Shown here piece by piece: positions 26,839 through 34,764 of a stretch of DNA of 64,000 nucleotides. Made by a program: the position numbers and the translations under genes. A model generated the notes under the pieces. It did not search any database, was not told where the DNA came from, and saw only the letters and a program-made list of their open reading frames with translations. The DNA lies in the NCBI GenBank assembly GCA_036323355.1, contig AP028876.1, positions 1,116,001 through 1,180,000 on the forward strand, written 5' to 3'. The DNA is from Gottschalkiaceae bacterium SANA (lineage in GTDB: Bacteria > Bacillota > Clostridia > Tissierellales > GPF-1). Position 1 is the first letter of the stretch. Each line of letters begins with the position of its first letter.

Positions 26839-27432
26839 ATGACTACATCAATGAAAACGAAATGGATTGTGAAGGTGGGTATGCTGTCCGCAGTTGCCTT
26901 TTTACTGCAGCTTTTGGAGCTTCCGCTTGGCATTTTTCCGGCATTCTTGCAGATTGACTTTTCGGACGTACCCGCGCTTTTGGCAGGCTTTTCTTTGGGA
27001 CCTGCGGCAGGGGTTGTTGTCGAGTTGATTAAAAATTTATTGCATCTGGTCCTGAAAAACAGCGGTACCGGTGGAGTCGGCGAATTGGCTAACTTCTTGA
27101 TTGGATCTGCGATGGTTATACCTGCAGCCATGATATACAAGCGTAAGCATAGTCGTCGCACGGCAATATACGGCTTGATTGCGGGCACGCTTGTGATGGC
27201 CCTCGTTGGAGTCTTGGCAAATCTCTATCTCTTAATTCCGTTTTATGCGAACGCATTCGGTATGCCAGTTGAAGCGATAGTCTCCATGGGAACTGTTGTC
27301 AATTCAGCGATCACCGACCTAACAACCTTGGTATTGTATAGTATTGTTCCATTTAACTTGTTGAAGGGCTTGTTGATTTCTATTGTGACTGTATTGATTT
27401 ACAAGCGCTTGTCGCCAGTGTTGCATAAGTAA
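26839..27432 (+). CDS. ribU: ECF transporter riboflavin-binding S component
   Basis: RibU is the membrane substrate-binding subunit of an energy-coupling-factor importer and uses a shared EcfAAT module encoded elsewhere. The 197-residue protein has about six hydrophobic segments and the N-terminal FLLQLLELPLGIFPAFLQID stretch typical of RibU, with IDFSDVPALLAGFSLGP following. The start follows AAAGGAGGA. The upstream FMN riboswitch supports riboflavin as the substrate. Confidence 0.92.
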   Translation: MTTSMKTKWIVKVGMLSAVAFLLQLLELPLGIFPAFLQIDFSDVPALLAGFSLGPAAGVVVELIKNLLHLVLKNSGTGGVGELANFLIGSAMVIPAAMIYKRKHSRRTAIYGLIAGTLVMALVGVLANLYLLIPFYANAFGMPVEAIVSMGTVVNSAITDLTTLVLYSIVPFNLLKGLLISIVTVLIYKRLSPVLHK

Positions 27433-27446
27433 AATCAAAAGAAAAA

Positions 27447-27580
27447 CGTCTTAGGGAGTAAATTCTTTTCTAAGGCGTTTTTTGAATTAAGTATCTACTA
27501 CTGGAATAAAACGCTGTCTAAGGCGTTTTTTGAATTAAGTATTTACTACTGGAATAAAACGCTGTCTAAGGCGTTTTTTT
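27447..27580 (+). repeat. Tandem 48-bp terminator-like repeats after ribU
   Basis: A first hairpin (ACGTCTTAG near 27446 with CTAAGGCGT at 27470) ends ribU. The unit from CTAAGGCG at 27470 to 27517 is then repeated at 27518-27565 with one visible mismatch, and begins again at 27566-27580. Each unit ends in AACGC...GCGTTTTTT, so the transcript meets three successive terminator hairpins. A related unit occurs near 30555-30630 on the other strand. Confidence 0.88.
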
Positions 27581-27618
27581 CTTTCGTTAGGGTATATGTG
27601 GAGAAAGGAGGGATTCAA

Positions 27619-27849
27619 ATGCGAAAACAATCTATATTATGGTGGTTATCAACGTGTTCTTTTGTTTTGGCAATGGCAGCGGGTGGATATACCTTGATTC
27701 GATTTTTTTACAATCGAATGACCTTGCCTGAAGGAGTCTGTCCGGTGTCTCCCATCGATGGATGGTTTAAAATAACCATTGGTATTGCACTTTTTTCTTT
27801 TGTTGTGAATGTGGTTCATGATCGTCAGTTGAAAAAACAGGAAGAGTAA
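27619..27849 (+). CDS. Small membrane protein of unknown function
   Basis: The ATG at 27619 follows AAAGGAGGG; an upstream in-frame start at 27598 is in the ribosome-site region and unlikely. The 76-residue product has two hydrophobic segments (about residues 6-27 and 48-66) joined by a short loop with Cys and Pro. I recognise no family. It lies alone between the repeat array and a terminator. Confidence 0.6.
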   Translation: MRKQSILWWLSTCSFVLAMAAGGYTLIRFFYNRMTLPEGVCPVSPIDGWFKITIGIALFSFVVNVVHDRQLKKQEE

Positions 27850-27897
27850 TAGGGGAGATCCAAAGAATGAGAAGGTGAGGGGCTCGGTAGAAAAATA

Positions 27898-27926
27898 AAA
27901 GGGAATCGAAGTTCGATTCCCTTTTT
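27898..27926. terminator. Bidirectional terminator
   Basis: AAAGGGAATCGAA and TTCGATTCCCTTT form a 13-bp stem with A and T runs on the two sides. It separates the small membrane protein gene from the convergent DUF2089 operon. Confidence 0.9.
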
Positions 27927-27932
27927 GTGCGT

Positions 27933-28316
27933 CTATTCAACAATAATCTCGACTTTTTCTCCATCTTTTGTGTCAACTTCGACAATCTTTCCTTCAGCGC
28001 CTTGCTCGATCATTTCTAAAACTTCGTCAAAATCGATATTATCAAGCGCTTTTAAATCCTCATCATCGGCATATTTGCTGGCCAACTTAAGGCCGACTTT
28101 TACTAAACCTAAAGGGATGTTGATATTGACCTTGTCCCCTTCGTTACCATCTTGTACACGAACACGCAGGAACTTTTTCTCTGTTGACGGTTTTTTGATG
28201 GATTCTTCTCTTCCTTCTTCGAGAGCTGCAAGTAATTCGAGTGCCTGATCTTGGGTGATCTTGCCGGATGTAAGCATCTCTAGAATTTGTTTTTTTTCTT
28301 CTGAATTTACACTCAT
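27933..28316 (-). CDS. SHOCT-like domain protein
   Basis: The 127-residue protein opens with EEKKQILEMLTSGKITQDQALELLAALEE, a short helical SHOCT-like motif also seen in YvlB/LiaX-type proteins. The rest is acidic and beta-rich, ending in KDGEKVEIIVE. Its start overlaps the stop of the DUF2089 gene (ATGA, 28313-28316), and that protein ends in a similar SHOCT-like stretch. It is the third gene of an operon. Role unknown, perhaps an envelope-stress partner. Confidence 0.72.
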   Translation of the reverse strand: MSVNSEEKKQILEMLTSGKITQDQALELLAALEEGREESIKKPSTEKKFLRVRVQDGNEGDKVNINIPLGLVKVGLKLASKYADDEDLKALDNIDFDEVLEMIEQGAEGKIVEVDTKDGEKVEIIVE

Positions 28317-28690
28317 GATTTATCCTCCTCACCACTGAGTAATTTTAGCGCTTCTTCGGTTGAAATATCACCGGCATCTAATTTTTTTAAAATGGATTTT
28401 CGATCTACTGATTTCTGTGGACCGGTTTGATATCCAAGCGCTTTGATAATTGAGTCGAGACGATTTCGAACAGTGGGGTAGGAGATGCTCAACTCTTTTT
28501 CAATCTCTTTAATATTACCCCTGTTTTTCACAAAGACCTCTAAAAAATAGAGTTGTTCTTTGTTTAGTTTCATAAATTTGTTTAATTGAAAATTACCTTC
28601 CAAGGCTGTTCCGCAATTTGTGCACTGCAATCGAGTGACTTTCAATTCGTGGGAACAGATTGGACAACTACCGATTACTTCGTTTTTCAT
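28313..28690 (-). CDS. DUF2089 family zinc-ribbon/HTH protein
   Basis: The 125-residue protein has an N-terminal zinc ribbon with four Cys (CPIC and CTNC), then a helix-turn-helix (about residues 35-80, containing IEKELSISYPTVRNRLDSI) and a C-terminal SHOCT-like helix (LDAGDISTEEALKLL). This is the DUF2089 layout and looks like a small DNA-binding regulator. It lies between a 101-residue unknown gene and the SHOCT-like gene in a tight operon, so it probably regulates these partners. Confidence 0.88.
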   Translation of the reverse strand: MKNEVIGSCPICSHELKVTRLQCTNCGTALEGNFQLNKFMKLNKEQLYFLEVFVKNRGNIKEIEKELSISYPTVRNRLDSIIKALGYQTGPQKSVDRKSILKKLDAGDISTEEALKLLSGEEDKS

Positions 28691-28699
28691 CTTGTCCTC

Positions 28700-29005
28700 C
28701 TATAAAATACGGATGGAGACCTTTGTCCCATCACGATCTTCTATGTCAACGAGTTCGTAGGGAATTCCAATATCAAGTGATTTTATCAGGATTCGTAAAT
28801 CGCTTGAATTGATTTTTTCAAGGAGTTCGACCCATTCTTCATCCTTGTCTTCCTTTTTTCCTTGTTTTTTTGCAATCCAAATTCCAAATCGTGCCCATGA
28901 TGCAAGCCACCGAAGGGGGATTGCCGGGATACGTATGGAGGGACCGTCTGTCGGTAAGACGACGATTTTAATTTTTCCTTTGCTTTTTATGGATTCAGAT
29001 GCCAT
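28700..29005 (-). CDS. Protein of unknown function, first gene of the DUF2089 operon
   Basis: The start is set at 29005, where AGGAGGTG lies seven bases upstream. The longer in-frame form to 29167 would add 54 residues from very AT-rich DNA without a ribosome site. The 101-residue product has a beta-like N-terminus, a hydrophobic Trp-rich stretch (PLRWLASWARFGIWIA) and an acidic C-terminus (YELVDIEDRDGTKVSIRIL) resembling the tail of the SHOCT-like neighbour. No family recognised. Confidence 0.65.
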   Translation of the reverse strand: MASESIKSKGKIKIVVLPTDGPSIRIPAIPLRWLASWARFGIWIAKKQGKKEDKDEEWVELLEKINSSDLRILIKSLDIGIPYELVDIEDRDGTKVSIRIL

Positions 29006-29060
29006 ATCAACACCTCCTACATCTATAGTATAGGATGATAATTCAAATATGTCAATAAAA

Positions 29061-29100
29061 ATATCAATAATATTAATTAATAAATTGATTATATTGATAT
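29061..29100. promoter_or_regulatory. AT-rich inverted repeat upstream of the DUF2089 operon
   Basis: ATATCAAT and ATTGATAT are perfect inverted arms at the ends of a 40-base AT-rich tract, with further ATCAAT/ATTGAT-like repeats between and nearby. It lies 55 to 95 bases upstream of the operon start and could bind the encoded HTH protein. Confidence 0.4.
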
Positions 29101-29180
29101 TTTGTTCTTTTAGCCAAGGTTTAAAGGGGTGATGATGAGTGAAAATCAATATTATTAAGTTGATCATTGATTTAATTAAA

Positions 29181-29209
29181 AGAAAAACCGCGAAGCTTAA
29201 AGCTCCGCG
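29181..29209 (-). terminator. Terminator of hisS
   Basis: On the minus strand CGCGGAGCT and AGCTTCGCG form a nine-pair stem (one G-U) followed by a T-rich tail. It begins inside the hisS 3' end. Confidence 0.8.
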
Positions 29210-30432
29210 ATTTCATTATCTCTACCAAACACCATAAAATGGGTATATCCCAGAGATTTTAATTGATTCAATTGTTTGCCTAGTTTTTTCTTACCCAAAA
29301 TGCAGGAAACTGTGGCGTCGACACGAAGTTTATCAGCGGCAGGCAAAATTTCTGTCCAATCCGCATCTTTCATATAGACAAGGGCAATCCGTTTTTCCGC
29401 CGTTTCTTTTTGCAGATTCTCTTCCATCAAGATTCCAATAATTCGTTCGAATCCAATTGAAAAGCCAACAGCAGGAACGCTGGTTTTTGAAAATCGTCCA
29501 ATCATTTCATCGTAGCGGCCACCGCCGGCAATGGAATAGCCGTAAGGTCCATAGCTTGCTTCAAAGATCAGACCGGTATAGTAGCCCATCCCGCGAACCA
29601 AGGTTGGATCAAATTCGATGATATAAGCATCTTTGCTGGTTGCTTTTACAGTTTTAACAACTCGAGTTAGAGCGGTTTTCACTTCTTCCTCGAGGGAAAG
29701 GGCAGCGAGTGTTTCCAGATTCATGGATTCAATGGATGTCAAGAAGGCTTCTACCGATTCAGGTGCGTATTCTTTTTTCAACATTTCTTCTTTTACGCCG
29801 TCGAAACCGACTTTGTCCAGTTTGTCTAGTGTAATGCAGACACCGCCGATTTGCGTTTCATCGAATCCAGCCGCAAGGATCATGGCGCTCAAGATTCGTC
29901 GATCGTTGATTCGGATGGTGAAATTTTCAAATCCAATGGCGGATAATGCTTTTGCAGTTGTAGTGATCAATTCGATCTCTGCATTTTCAGTTGGATCGCC
30001 AAGAATGTCGATATCACATTGCTTAAAGGAACGGAAGCGACCTTTTTGAGGGCGCTCTGCGCGGAATACATTGTCAACCTGAATAGCTTTAAATGGCATT
30101 TCCAATTCGTTTGAATGGTTGGAATAGAAGCGACTTAAAGGCAGAGTCAAGTCATATCGCAGACCCATGTCACAAACGTCATTTTCTTTAAGATTATCAG
30201 CGGCTAGATTTAATTTTGCTCCCCGCTTCAAGATCTTATAGATCATCTTCAGATTTTCACCGCCTTCGCTTCCTAAAAGAAGCGATAGAGATTCGATGGC
30301 CGGTGTCTCTATTCGATGGAAGCCATGAGACCGATACATCTCCAAAATCTTACCCTCCACCTCATCGCGTAATCGCATTTCAGATGGAAGAATATCACGA
30401 GTTCCCCTTACAGGGTTAGAACTAAATTTCAT
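29197..30432 (-). CDS. hisS: Histidyl-tRNA synthetase
   Basis: HisRS charges tRNA-His. The 411-residue protein shows class II motif 2 (FRAERPQKGRFRSFKQCDIDILG), the HisRS-specific LVRGMGYYTG stretch with its conserved Arg, motif 3 (GFSIGFERI), and a C-terminal anticodon-binding domain of about 85 residues. The presence of the catalytic Arg and anticodon domain argues against the regulatory paralogue HisZ. It is slightly shorter than typical bacterial HisRS (about 420-430), and the GMGYYTG form differs from the usual GLDYYTG, so a second hisS elsewhere in the genome is possible. Confidence 0.88.
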   Translation of the reverse strand: MKFSSNPVRGTRDILPSEMRLRDEVEGKILEMYRSHGFHRIETPAIESLSLLLGSEGGENLKMIYKILKRGAKLNLAADNLKENDVCDMGLRYDLTLPLSRFYSNHSNELEMPFKAIQVDNVFRAERPQKGRFRSFKQCDIDILGDPTENAEIELITTTAKALSAIGFENFTIRINDRRILSAMILAAGFDETQIGGVCITLDKLDKVGFDGVKEEMLKKEYAPESVEAFLTSIESMNLETLAALSLEEEVKTALTRVVKTVKATSKDAYIIEFDPTLVRGMGYYTGLIFEASYGPYGYSIAGGGRYDEMIGRFSKTSVPAVGFSIGFERIIGILMEENLQKETAEKRIALVYMKDADWTEILPAADKLRVDATVSCILGKKKLGKQLNQLKSLGYTHFMVFGRDNEIAEL

Positions 30433-30752
30433 TTCATTCCTCCTAAGTAAAATTCTTTCCTAACTATACCATAAATGAAGGGGACTGCCAAACAAGATGA
30501 TGAGGGTAAGGAATCAATCGTATGAGGAAAAATCTATGGAGTCGGTTCTTCCAATAAAAAAACGCCATAATCAGCGTTTTGTTCCAGTTGTATATAAATG
30601 AAAAAACGCCATAATCGGCGTTATGTTCCAGGTCCGCTTTTTGTTCAAGTACATTACAATGAAAAAAAGCGATAAGGTTAAGAGGAAATAACGCTTTAGT
30701 CAGCGTTTTGATCGAGTAGCATATAAGTAATTAAAAAAACGCCCGTAGGCGT
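30433..30752 (-). repeat. Cluster of terminator-like hairpins without a gene
   Basis: This 320-base gap holds the hisS promoter region and four GC-poor hairpins that work as terminators on the minus strand: AAAACGC...GCGTTTT near 30558-30581, AACGCC...GGCGTT near 30605-30622, AACGC...GCGTT near 30689-30708, and AAACGCC...GGCGTTT near 30737-30753. The first two share AAAAAACGCCATAATC at a 44-base spacing. On the minus strand the unit reads GGAACAAAACGCTGATTATGGCGTTTTTT, close to the ribU repeat unit. Confidence 0.75.
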
Positions 30753-31010
30753 TTAGGTTCCAATAACAATATGATCCAAAATATAATCATCAAAATAAAG
30801 GCGTACACGGCTTCCTCTATTTGCTTTTCGATAAAGTCGATAATCAACACCAAACTCTTCCGTAGCACCATTTGGATGTTGGATCTCTATGAAGTAAAGT
30901 TCAGTGGACTCATGTTTGCCTGAATGGCTAGTAATGCTTGTGTTTGCATGTTTTGAAAGGACGGTGGCTAGTTTTGCTTCCGTTTTTTTCTTTTTTAGAA
31001 ATGAAAACAT
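30753..31010 (-). CDS. Small protein of unknown function
   Basis: The start is placed at 31010, six bases after GGAGG; the longer form to 31055 lacks a ribosome site. The 85-residue product has a Lys-rich N-terminus (MFSFLKKKKTEAKL) and a beta-rich body (ELYFIEIQHPNGATEEFGVDYRLY). No family recognised. Its stop codon overlaps the first of four terminator-like hairpins. Confidence 0.6.
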   Translation of the reverse strand: MFSFLKKKKTEAKLATVLSKHANTSITSHSGKHESTELYFIEIQHPNGATEEFGVDYRLYRKANRGSRVRLYFDDYILDHIVIGT

Positions 31011-31115
31011 AGATCTCCTCCAAAGTTTTTTTTCATTATATAATGATTTAAACAAAATGGAAAGATGAAAACGGTTGTTTATCAGAAAATTTACAAATTG
31101 TTACGACGATGTGCA

Positions 31116-31140
31116 TAAAAAAACCCGCTCTAAGCGGGTT
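31116..31140 (-). terminator. Terminator of tRNA-Thr
   Basis: On the minus strand AACCCGCT and AGCGGGTT form a stem followed by seven T. Confidence 0.88.
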
Positions 31141-31216
31141 TGGAGCTAATGGGGAGAATCGAACTCCCGACCTATTGATTACGAATCAATTGCGCTACCA
31201 TCTGTGCCACATCAGC
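31141..31216 (-). tRNA. tRNA-Thr (anticodon CGT)
   Basis: The minus strand folds as a full cloverleaf of 76 bases. The acceptor stem is GCTGATG with CATTAGC (one G-U). The D arm contains GGTAGCGCA. The anticodon stem ATTGA/TCAAT closes the loop TTCGTAA, giving anticodon CGT for ACG codons. The T arm is GGGAG TTCGATT CTCCC. The 3' CCA is encoded after the discriminator U. Confidence 0.95.
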
Positions 31217-31235
31217 ATAATGTTTCGACTCATTT

Positions 31236-31264
31236 ATTATAGTACGATTGGAAGGCATTGACAA
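31236..31264 (-). promoter_or_regulatory. Promoter of tRNA-Thr
   Basis: On the minus strand TTGTCA and TATAAT are 17 bases apart, ending about 20 bases before the tRNA. Confidence 0.75.
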
Positions 31265-31318
31265 GAGCTAGGTGAAAAATATCTAAAGGGGTATGAATTA
31301 TTTGTAAAAGATTGGAGT

Positions 31319-31347
31319 TTGCAAAGCGAGGGTGATATCATTATAAT
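31319..31347 (+). promoter_or_regulatory. Promoter of the tsaE-tsaD operon
   Basis: TTGCAA and TATAAT lie 17 bases apart, about 30 bases upstream of tsaE. Confidence 0.75.
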
Positions 31348-31378
31348 GAATAGGAATCTGTAGAATGAAGGAGAATTC

Positions 31379-31864
31379 ATGAAGAAATGGATCTTGTCCA
31401 ATCTGCAAGAAACAGCGGATTTAGGACAGTTTATTGGAGAACAAATCAAGTATCGATTTTTACTTTGCCTTGATGGTGATTTAGGTGCTGGAAAGACAAC
31501 TTTTTCAAAATCATTGGCAAAAGGGTTTGGGGTTGAGGACATGGTTACGAGCCCGACATTTACGCTCTTACAAGAATATCAGGGGCGAATGCCCTTTTAT
31601 CATTTTGATGTCTATCGCTTGGGTGACGAAGAGGCTTTCTTGGCTCAAGGTTTTGATGAGTATTGGGATGAAGAGGCTTTGGTGGTGATGGAATGGGCAG
31701 AGATGATTCTTGAAATTTTACCAAAGGAACGTATGGAAATTCGATTCTTTCAGACGGCAAATGAAGAAGAACGGCTGGTTGAGGTGGAAGCCTATGGACT
31801 AGTCGCAGAGACTTTGCTTCAAAGAATTTGCGAGTTTTTTGCTGCAAAGGAGGTAGACGGATGA
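31379..31864 (+). CDS. tsaE: tRNA threonylcarbamoyladenosine biosynthesis ATPase TsaE
   Basis: TsaE is the ATPase that works with TsaB and TsaD in t6A37 modification of ANN-decoding tRNAs. The 161-residue protein has Walker A GDLGAGKTTF and the family segments SPTFTLLQEY and FDVYRL, with a slightly extended C-terminus. The stop overlaps the tsaB start (ATGA). It heads a five-gene operon. Confidence 0.95.
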   Translation: MKKWILSNLQETADLGQFIGEQIKYRFLLCLDGDLGAGKTTFSKSLAKGFGVEDMVTSPTFTLLQEYQGRMPFYHFDVYRLGDEEAFLAQGFDEYWDEEALVVMEWAEMILEILPKERMEIRFFQTANEEERLVEVEAYGLVAETLLQRICEFFAAKEVDG

Positions 31865-32571
31865 AACTATTGGCAGTTGACACATCATCGAAAACAGCAA
31901 GTGTAGCATTGGTATCGGAAGAAAAGCTCTTGGGGGAATTTACGGTACAGACAAAATTCACCCATTCACAGAGTTTAATGCCTATGGTTGATCAGATGTT
32001 GAAGCAGGCCGGGGTATCGATTACAGAGATTGACGGGTTTGCTGCTTCTATGGGACCGGGATCCTATACGGGGCTTCGGATTGGCATTGCCGCGGTCAAG
32101 GCTTTTGGATTTGCTTTGAACAAGCCTGTATATGGGGTTGAAACTCTTATGGCCATGACCGATCAGGCAAAAGATAAGATGGGAATTATTCTGGCCTTGA
32201 TTGATGCGAGACGTGATCGGGTGTATGTTGCAGGCATTCAGAGAGATGCCCAAGGTGAGCGTGTGGTTTTGCCGCAGCAAGCGATGGCGATCGAGGATTT
32301 GATTAGATGGATTGATGAACAGACGGATCCTGTTTATTTGTTGGGCGAGGGGACTATGCGGTATTATGAAGAGCTGAATACGGCTCAGCCTGTACCCAAT
32401 TTCCTTTCGAAACGATATATGACACCAACGGCAAGAACCATTGCTTGGCTAGCATTGGATCGATTGATGGCTGGCGAAGTAGCCGATCCTGACAGACTAA
32501 TACCCTGCTATTTGGCAAAAACACAAGCGGAAAGGGAATTGGAAGAAAGGCGGAAAAAGGATGAAAATTAG
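31861..32571 (+). CDS. tsaB: tRNA threonylcarbamoyladenosine biosynthesis protein TsaB
   Basis: TsaB is an inactive ASKHA-fold partner that dimerises with TsaD. The ATG at 31861 follows AAAGGAGG and overlaps the tsaE stop by four bases. The 236-residue protein has the LAVDTSSKTASVAL phosphate-binding strand and the family motif GPGSYTGLRIG. It overlaps rimI by 11 bases. Confidence 0.95.
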   Translation: MKLLAVDTSSKTASVALVSEEKLLGEFTVQTKFTHSQSLMPMVDQMLKQAGVSITEIDGFAASMGPGSYTGLRIGIAAVKAFGFALNKPVYGVETLMAMTDQAKDKMGIILALIDARRDRVYVAGIQRDAQGERVVLPQQAMAIEDLIRWIDEQTDPVYLLGEGTMRYYEELNTAQPVPNFLSKRYMTPTARTIAWLALDRLMAGEVADPDRLIPCYLAKTQAERELEERRKKDEN

Positions 32572-33016
32572 AGAAATGCAGCAAGGGGACATCCCAGCAG
32601 TTGTTGAAATTGAAAACCAGAATTTTCGCGAGCCTTGGACGCAGGCGATCTTCAAAGAAGAGATGGCTCAGGGGACCAGAACCTATTACATTGCAGAGCT
32701 TGAGGATCAAGTGATTGGATATATGGGTCTGATTTGGATCTTGGATGAAGGTCATATCACCAATGTCGCTATCGATGCGAAACACCAAGGCAAAGGGTAT
32801 GGACGGACGCTAATGACCCATGTTGCGAACATTGCATTCGGACGGGGCTTGGTCTCTATGACTCTTGAAGTTCGGGCGTCCAATGCCCGAGCTATTCACG
32901 TTTATGAGAGCCTAGGATTTATTAATGAAGGAACGCGACCCAAGTATTACGAAGGGCGCGAAGATGCTTACATCATGTGGCTTTACAAGGGGGACTGGGA
33001 TGAAAGAACGGTTTGA
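32561..33016 (+). CDS. rimI: Ribosomal-protein-alanine N-acetyltransferase RimI
   Basis: This 151-residue GNAT enzyme acetylates the N-terminal alanine of ribosomal protein S18 in characterised bacteria. It shows the acetyl-CoA loop of the GNAT fold (VAIDAKHQGKGYGRTLM) and the RimI-type ASNARAIHVYESLGF segment. Its place between tsaB and tsaD is the common Firmicute order. It overlaps the next gene by 17 bases. Confidence 0.92.
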   Translation: MKIREMQQGDIPAVVEIENQNFREPWTQAIFKEEMAQGTRTYYIAELEDQVIGYMGLIWILDEGHITNVAIDAKHQGKGYGRTLMTHVANIAFGRGLVSMTLEVRASNARAIHVYESLGFINEGTRPKYYEGREDAYIMWLYKGDWDERTV

Positions 33017-33692
33017 AGCCAATATCCAAAGAATGAAATGGTTGATGTGGGATCCAGATCAGCTGTTCTTGCAAATAAAAGCAAAGTCAAATTGGTTGTT
33101 TCCATTATTGGTGGTTATGATTGGTCTTCCCCTGATTGGTATGATTTTCCCCCATGCTGCAACGGGATTTGCTACTTTGGGAGAGTATATTGAATTTTAT
33201 CAAAAGACCGCTGTGGAAACGGGCGTTGATCCTGCTGAGGCTTCGTTGACGGCTCGCTATTATACGGATATTGTGATGCAAGGCTTTGGTATTCTGATGA
33301 TCTGGTTATTTAAATCATGGATGTGTGGCGGTCTGGCTAATGCAATGGACGGGGAAGGCGAATTGAAACAAGCCTTTTCTATTGTAGCGTGGGCATATCT
33401 GCCTGTTGCCTTTTCAAAGATGATTACCTTGTTGACTGCGGGATTGTTTGGAACGGGTTTGACTTTCCATTTGGCATCGTTTTTACCTGCAAGCATGCAG
33501 GTAAGTTTTCTGTTTTTGCTGCTTCGGGAAGTGAATCTTTTTGTAATTTGGTATCAGGTCTTGGTGATTCGCGGGCTACGTGTCGTCTATGGCGTTGAAA
33601 AAAAATTCGCAATTTTCATCGGCTTAGTGACTTGGATCGCCTATATCGGCATGAGTGTTGGATTTACCATTCTCTCATGGTATCAGTTTTAA
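33000..33692 (+). CDS. YIP1-family membrane protein
   Basis: The ATG at 33000 lies within the end of rimI after a G-rich stretch; a longer frame from 32925 would lie deeper in rimI. The 230-residue protein has five hydrophobic segments and the layout of the bacterial YIP1 (Yip1-domain) family, with a WAYLPVAFSKM motif after the central helices. It lies between rimI and tsaD, translationally linked to both. That place is unusual and does not by itself imply a role in tRNA modification. Confidence 0.75.
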   Translation: MKERFEANIQRMKWLMWDPDQLFLQIKAKSNWLFPLLVVMIGLPLIGMIFPHAATGFATLGEYIEFYQKTAVETGVDPAEASLTARYYTDIVMQGFGILMIWLFKSWMCGGLANAMDGEGELKQAFSIVAWAYLPVAFSKMITLLTAGLFGTGLTFHLASFLPASMQVSFLFLLLREVNLFVIWYQVLVIRGLRVVYGVEKKFAIFIGLVTWIAYIGMSVGFTILSWYQF

Positions 33693-33704
33693 GGAGGACA
33701 GAGA

Positions 33705-34727
33705 ATGGAAGTCATACGTACACTTGCAATTGAAACATCCTGCGACGAAACTAGTGTTGCAGTTTTAGAAAATGGCCGGCGGGTTTTATCCAATGTTATT
33801 TATACGCAGATTCCGATTCATCAAGCATTTGGAGGTGTGGTGCCAGAGGTGGCAAGCCGCATGCATGTTGAGAAGATCAATGGGGTGATAAGGCAAGCCC
33901 TAGAAGAAGCTGAAGTTGCTTTAGAAGAATGCGACCATCTTGCTGTGACCTATGGTCCAGGTTTGGTGGGTGCCCTCTTGGTGGGTTTGACCAGTGCAAA
34001 GGCAATCAGTTATGCCTTAAACAAACCCCTTGTTGGAGTGAATCATATTGAAGGGCATATCTATGCAAATTTTATTGCTCATCCAGAATTAAAACCACCC
34101 TTCATTTGTTTGGTGGTGTCTGGGGGCCATACTCATCTTGTAGAAATGAAGGACTATGGAGCGTATCGAATTTTAGGGCAAACTAGAGATGATGCGGCCG
34201 GGGAAGCCTTTGACAAGGTTGCCCGAGCTATAGGTCTCGGTTATCCGGGAGGACCAAAGGTTGATCGTTTATCAGAAGAGGGGAATCCCGAGGCCATTAA
34301 TTTTCCAAGGATCTTCTTGGAGTCAGATTCTTATGATTTTTCCTTTAGTGGATTGAAATCATCGGTATTGAATTATCTTCATCGCCATCGCCAAAAGGGA
34401 GAAGCGGTGAATGAGGCGGACGTAGCAGCGAGTTTTCAGGCTGCTGTGATCGAAGTCTTGGTGGAAAAAGCCTTTCGGGCAGCCAGTGAGTTTGGTTATA
34501 AAACCATTGCTATGGCGGGTGGTGTTTCAGCCAATCGCCATTTAAGAAGGGCCTTTCAGTCCCGGGCTGAAAAAGATGGACTGGACTTTTATTTTCCTCC
34601 AATCGAATTATGTACAGATAATGCAGCCATGATTGGTTGCGCAGGCTATTACCAGTTTCTGGCGGGGAAACGAGATGAGTTGGATTTAAATGCGATTCCG
34701 TCCCTAAAACTAGCCAATCTTGAGTAA
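33705..34727 (+). CDS. tsaD: tRNA N6-adenosine threonylcarbamoyltransferase TsaD
   Basis: TsaD transfers the threonylcarbamoyl group to A37. The 340-residue protein has the ASKHA ATP strand ([14 protein letters not shown]), the metal-binding HxxxH in NHIEGH, and the family segment [10 protein letters not shown]. Length is typical. AAGGAGG precedes the ATG. It closes the operon at a convergent terminator. Confidence 0.96.
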   Translation: MEVIRTLAIETSCDETSVAVLENGRRVLSNVIYTQIPIHQAFGGVVPEVASRMHVEKINGVIRQALEEAEVALEECDHLAVTYGPGLVGALLVGLTSAKAISYALNKPLVGVNHIEGHIYANFIAHPELKPPFICLVVSGGHTHLVEMKDYGAYRILGQTRDDAAGEAFDKVARAIGLGYPGGPKVDRLSEEGNPEAINFPRIFLESDSYDFSFSGLKSSVLNYLHRHRQKGEAVNEADVAASFQAAVIEVLVEKAFRAASEFGYKTIAMAGGVSANRHLRRAFQSRAEKDGLDFYFPPIELCTDNAAMIGCAGYYQFLAGKRDELDLNAIPSLKLANLE

Positions 34728-34764
34728 AATTGCATAATTCTTACAGAACTGTGGGAAACTTCAG

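Noticed and set aside
27470-27580. CRISPR array
   Set aside because: The 48-bp units are contiguous tandem copies with no variable spacers and no cas genes nearby.
29006-29167. Long N-terminal extension of the first gene in the DUF2089 operon
   Set aside because: The added residues come from very AT-rich regulatory DNA and the internal ATG at 29005 has a perfect AGGAGG site.
30433-30540. T-box riboswitch upstream of hisS
   Set aside because: I looked for the conserved T-box sequence on the minus strand and found none.
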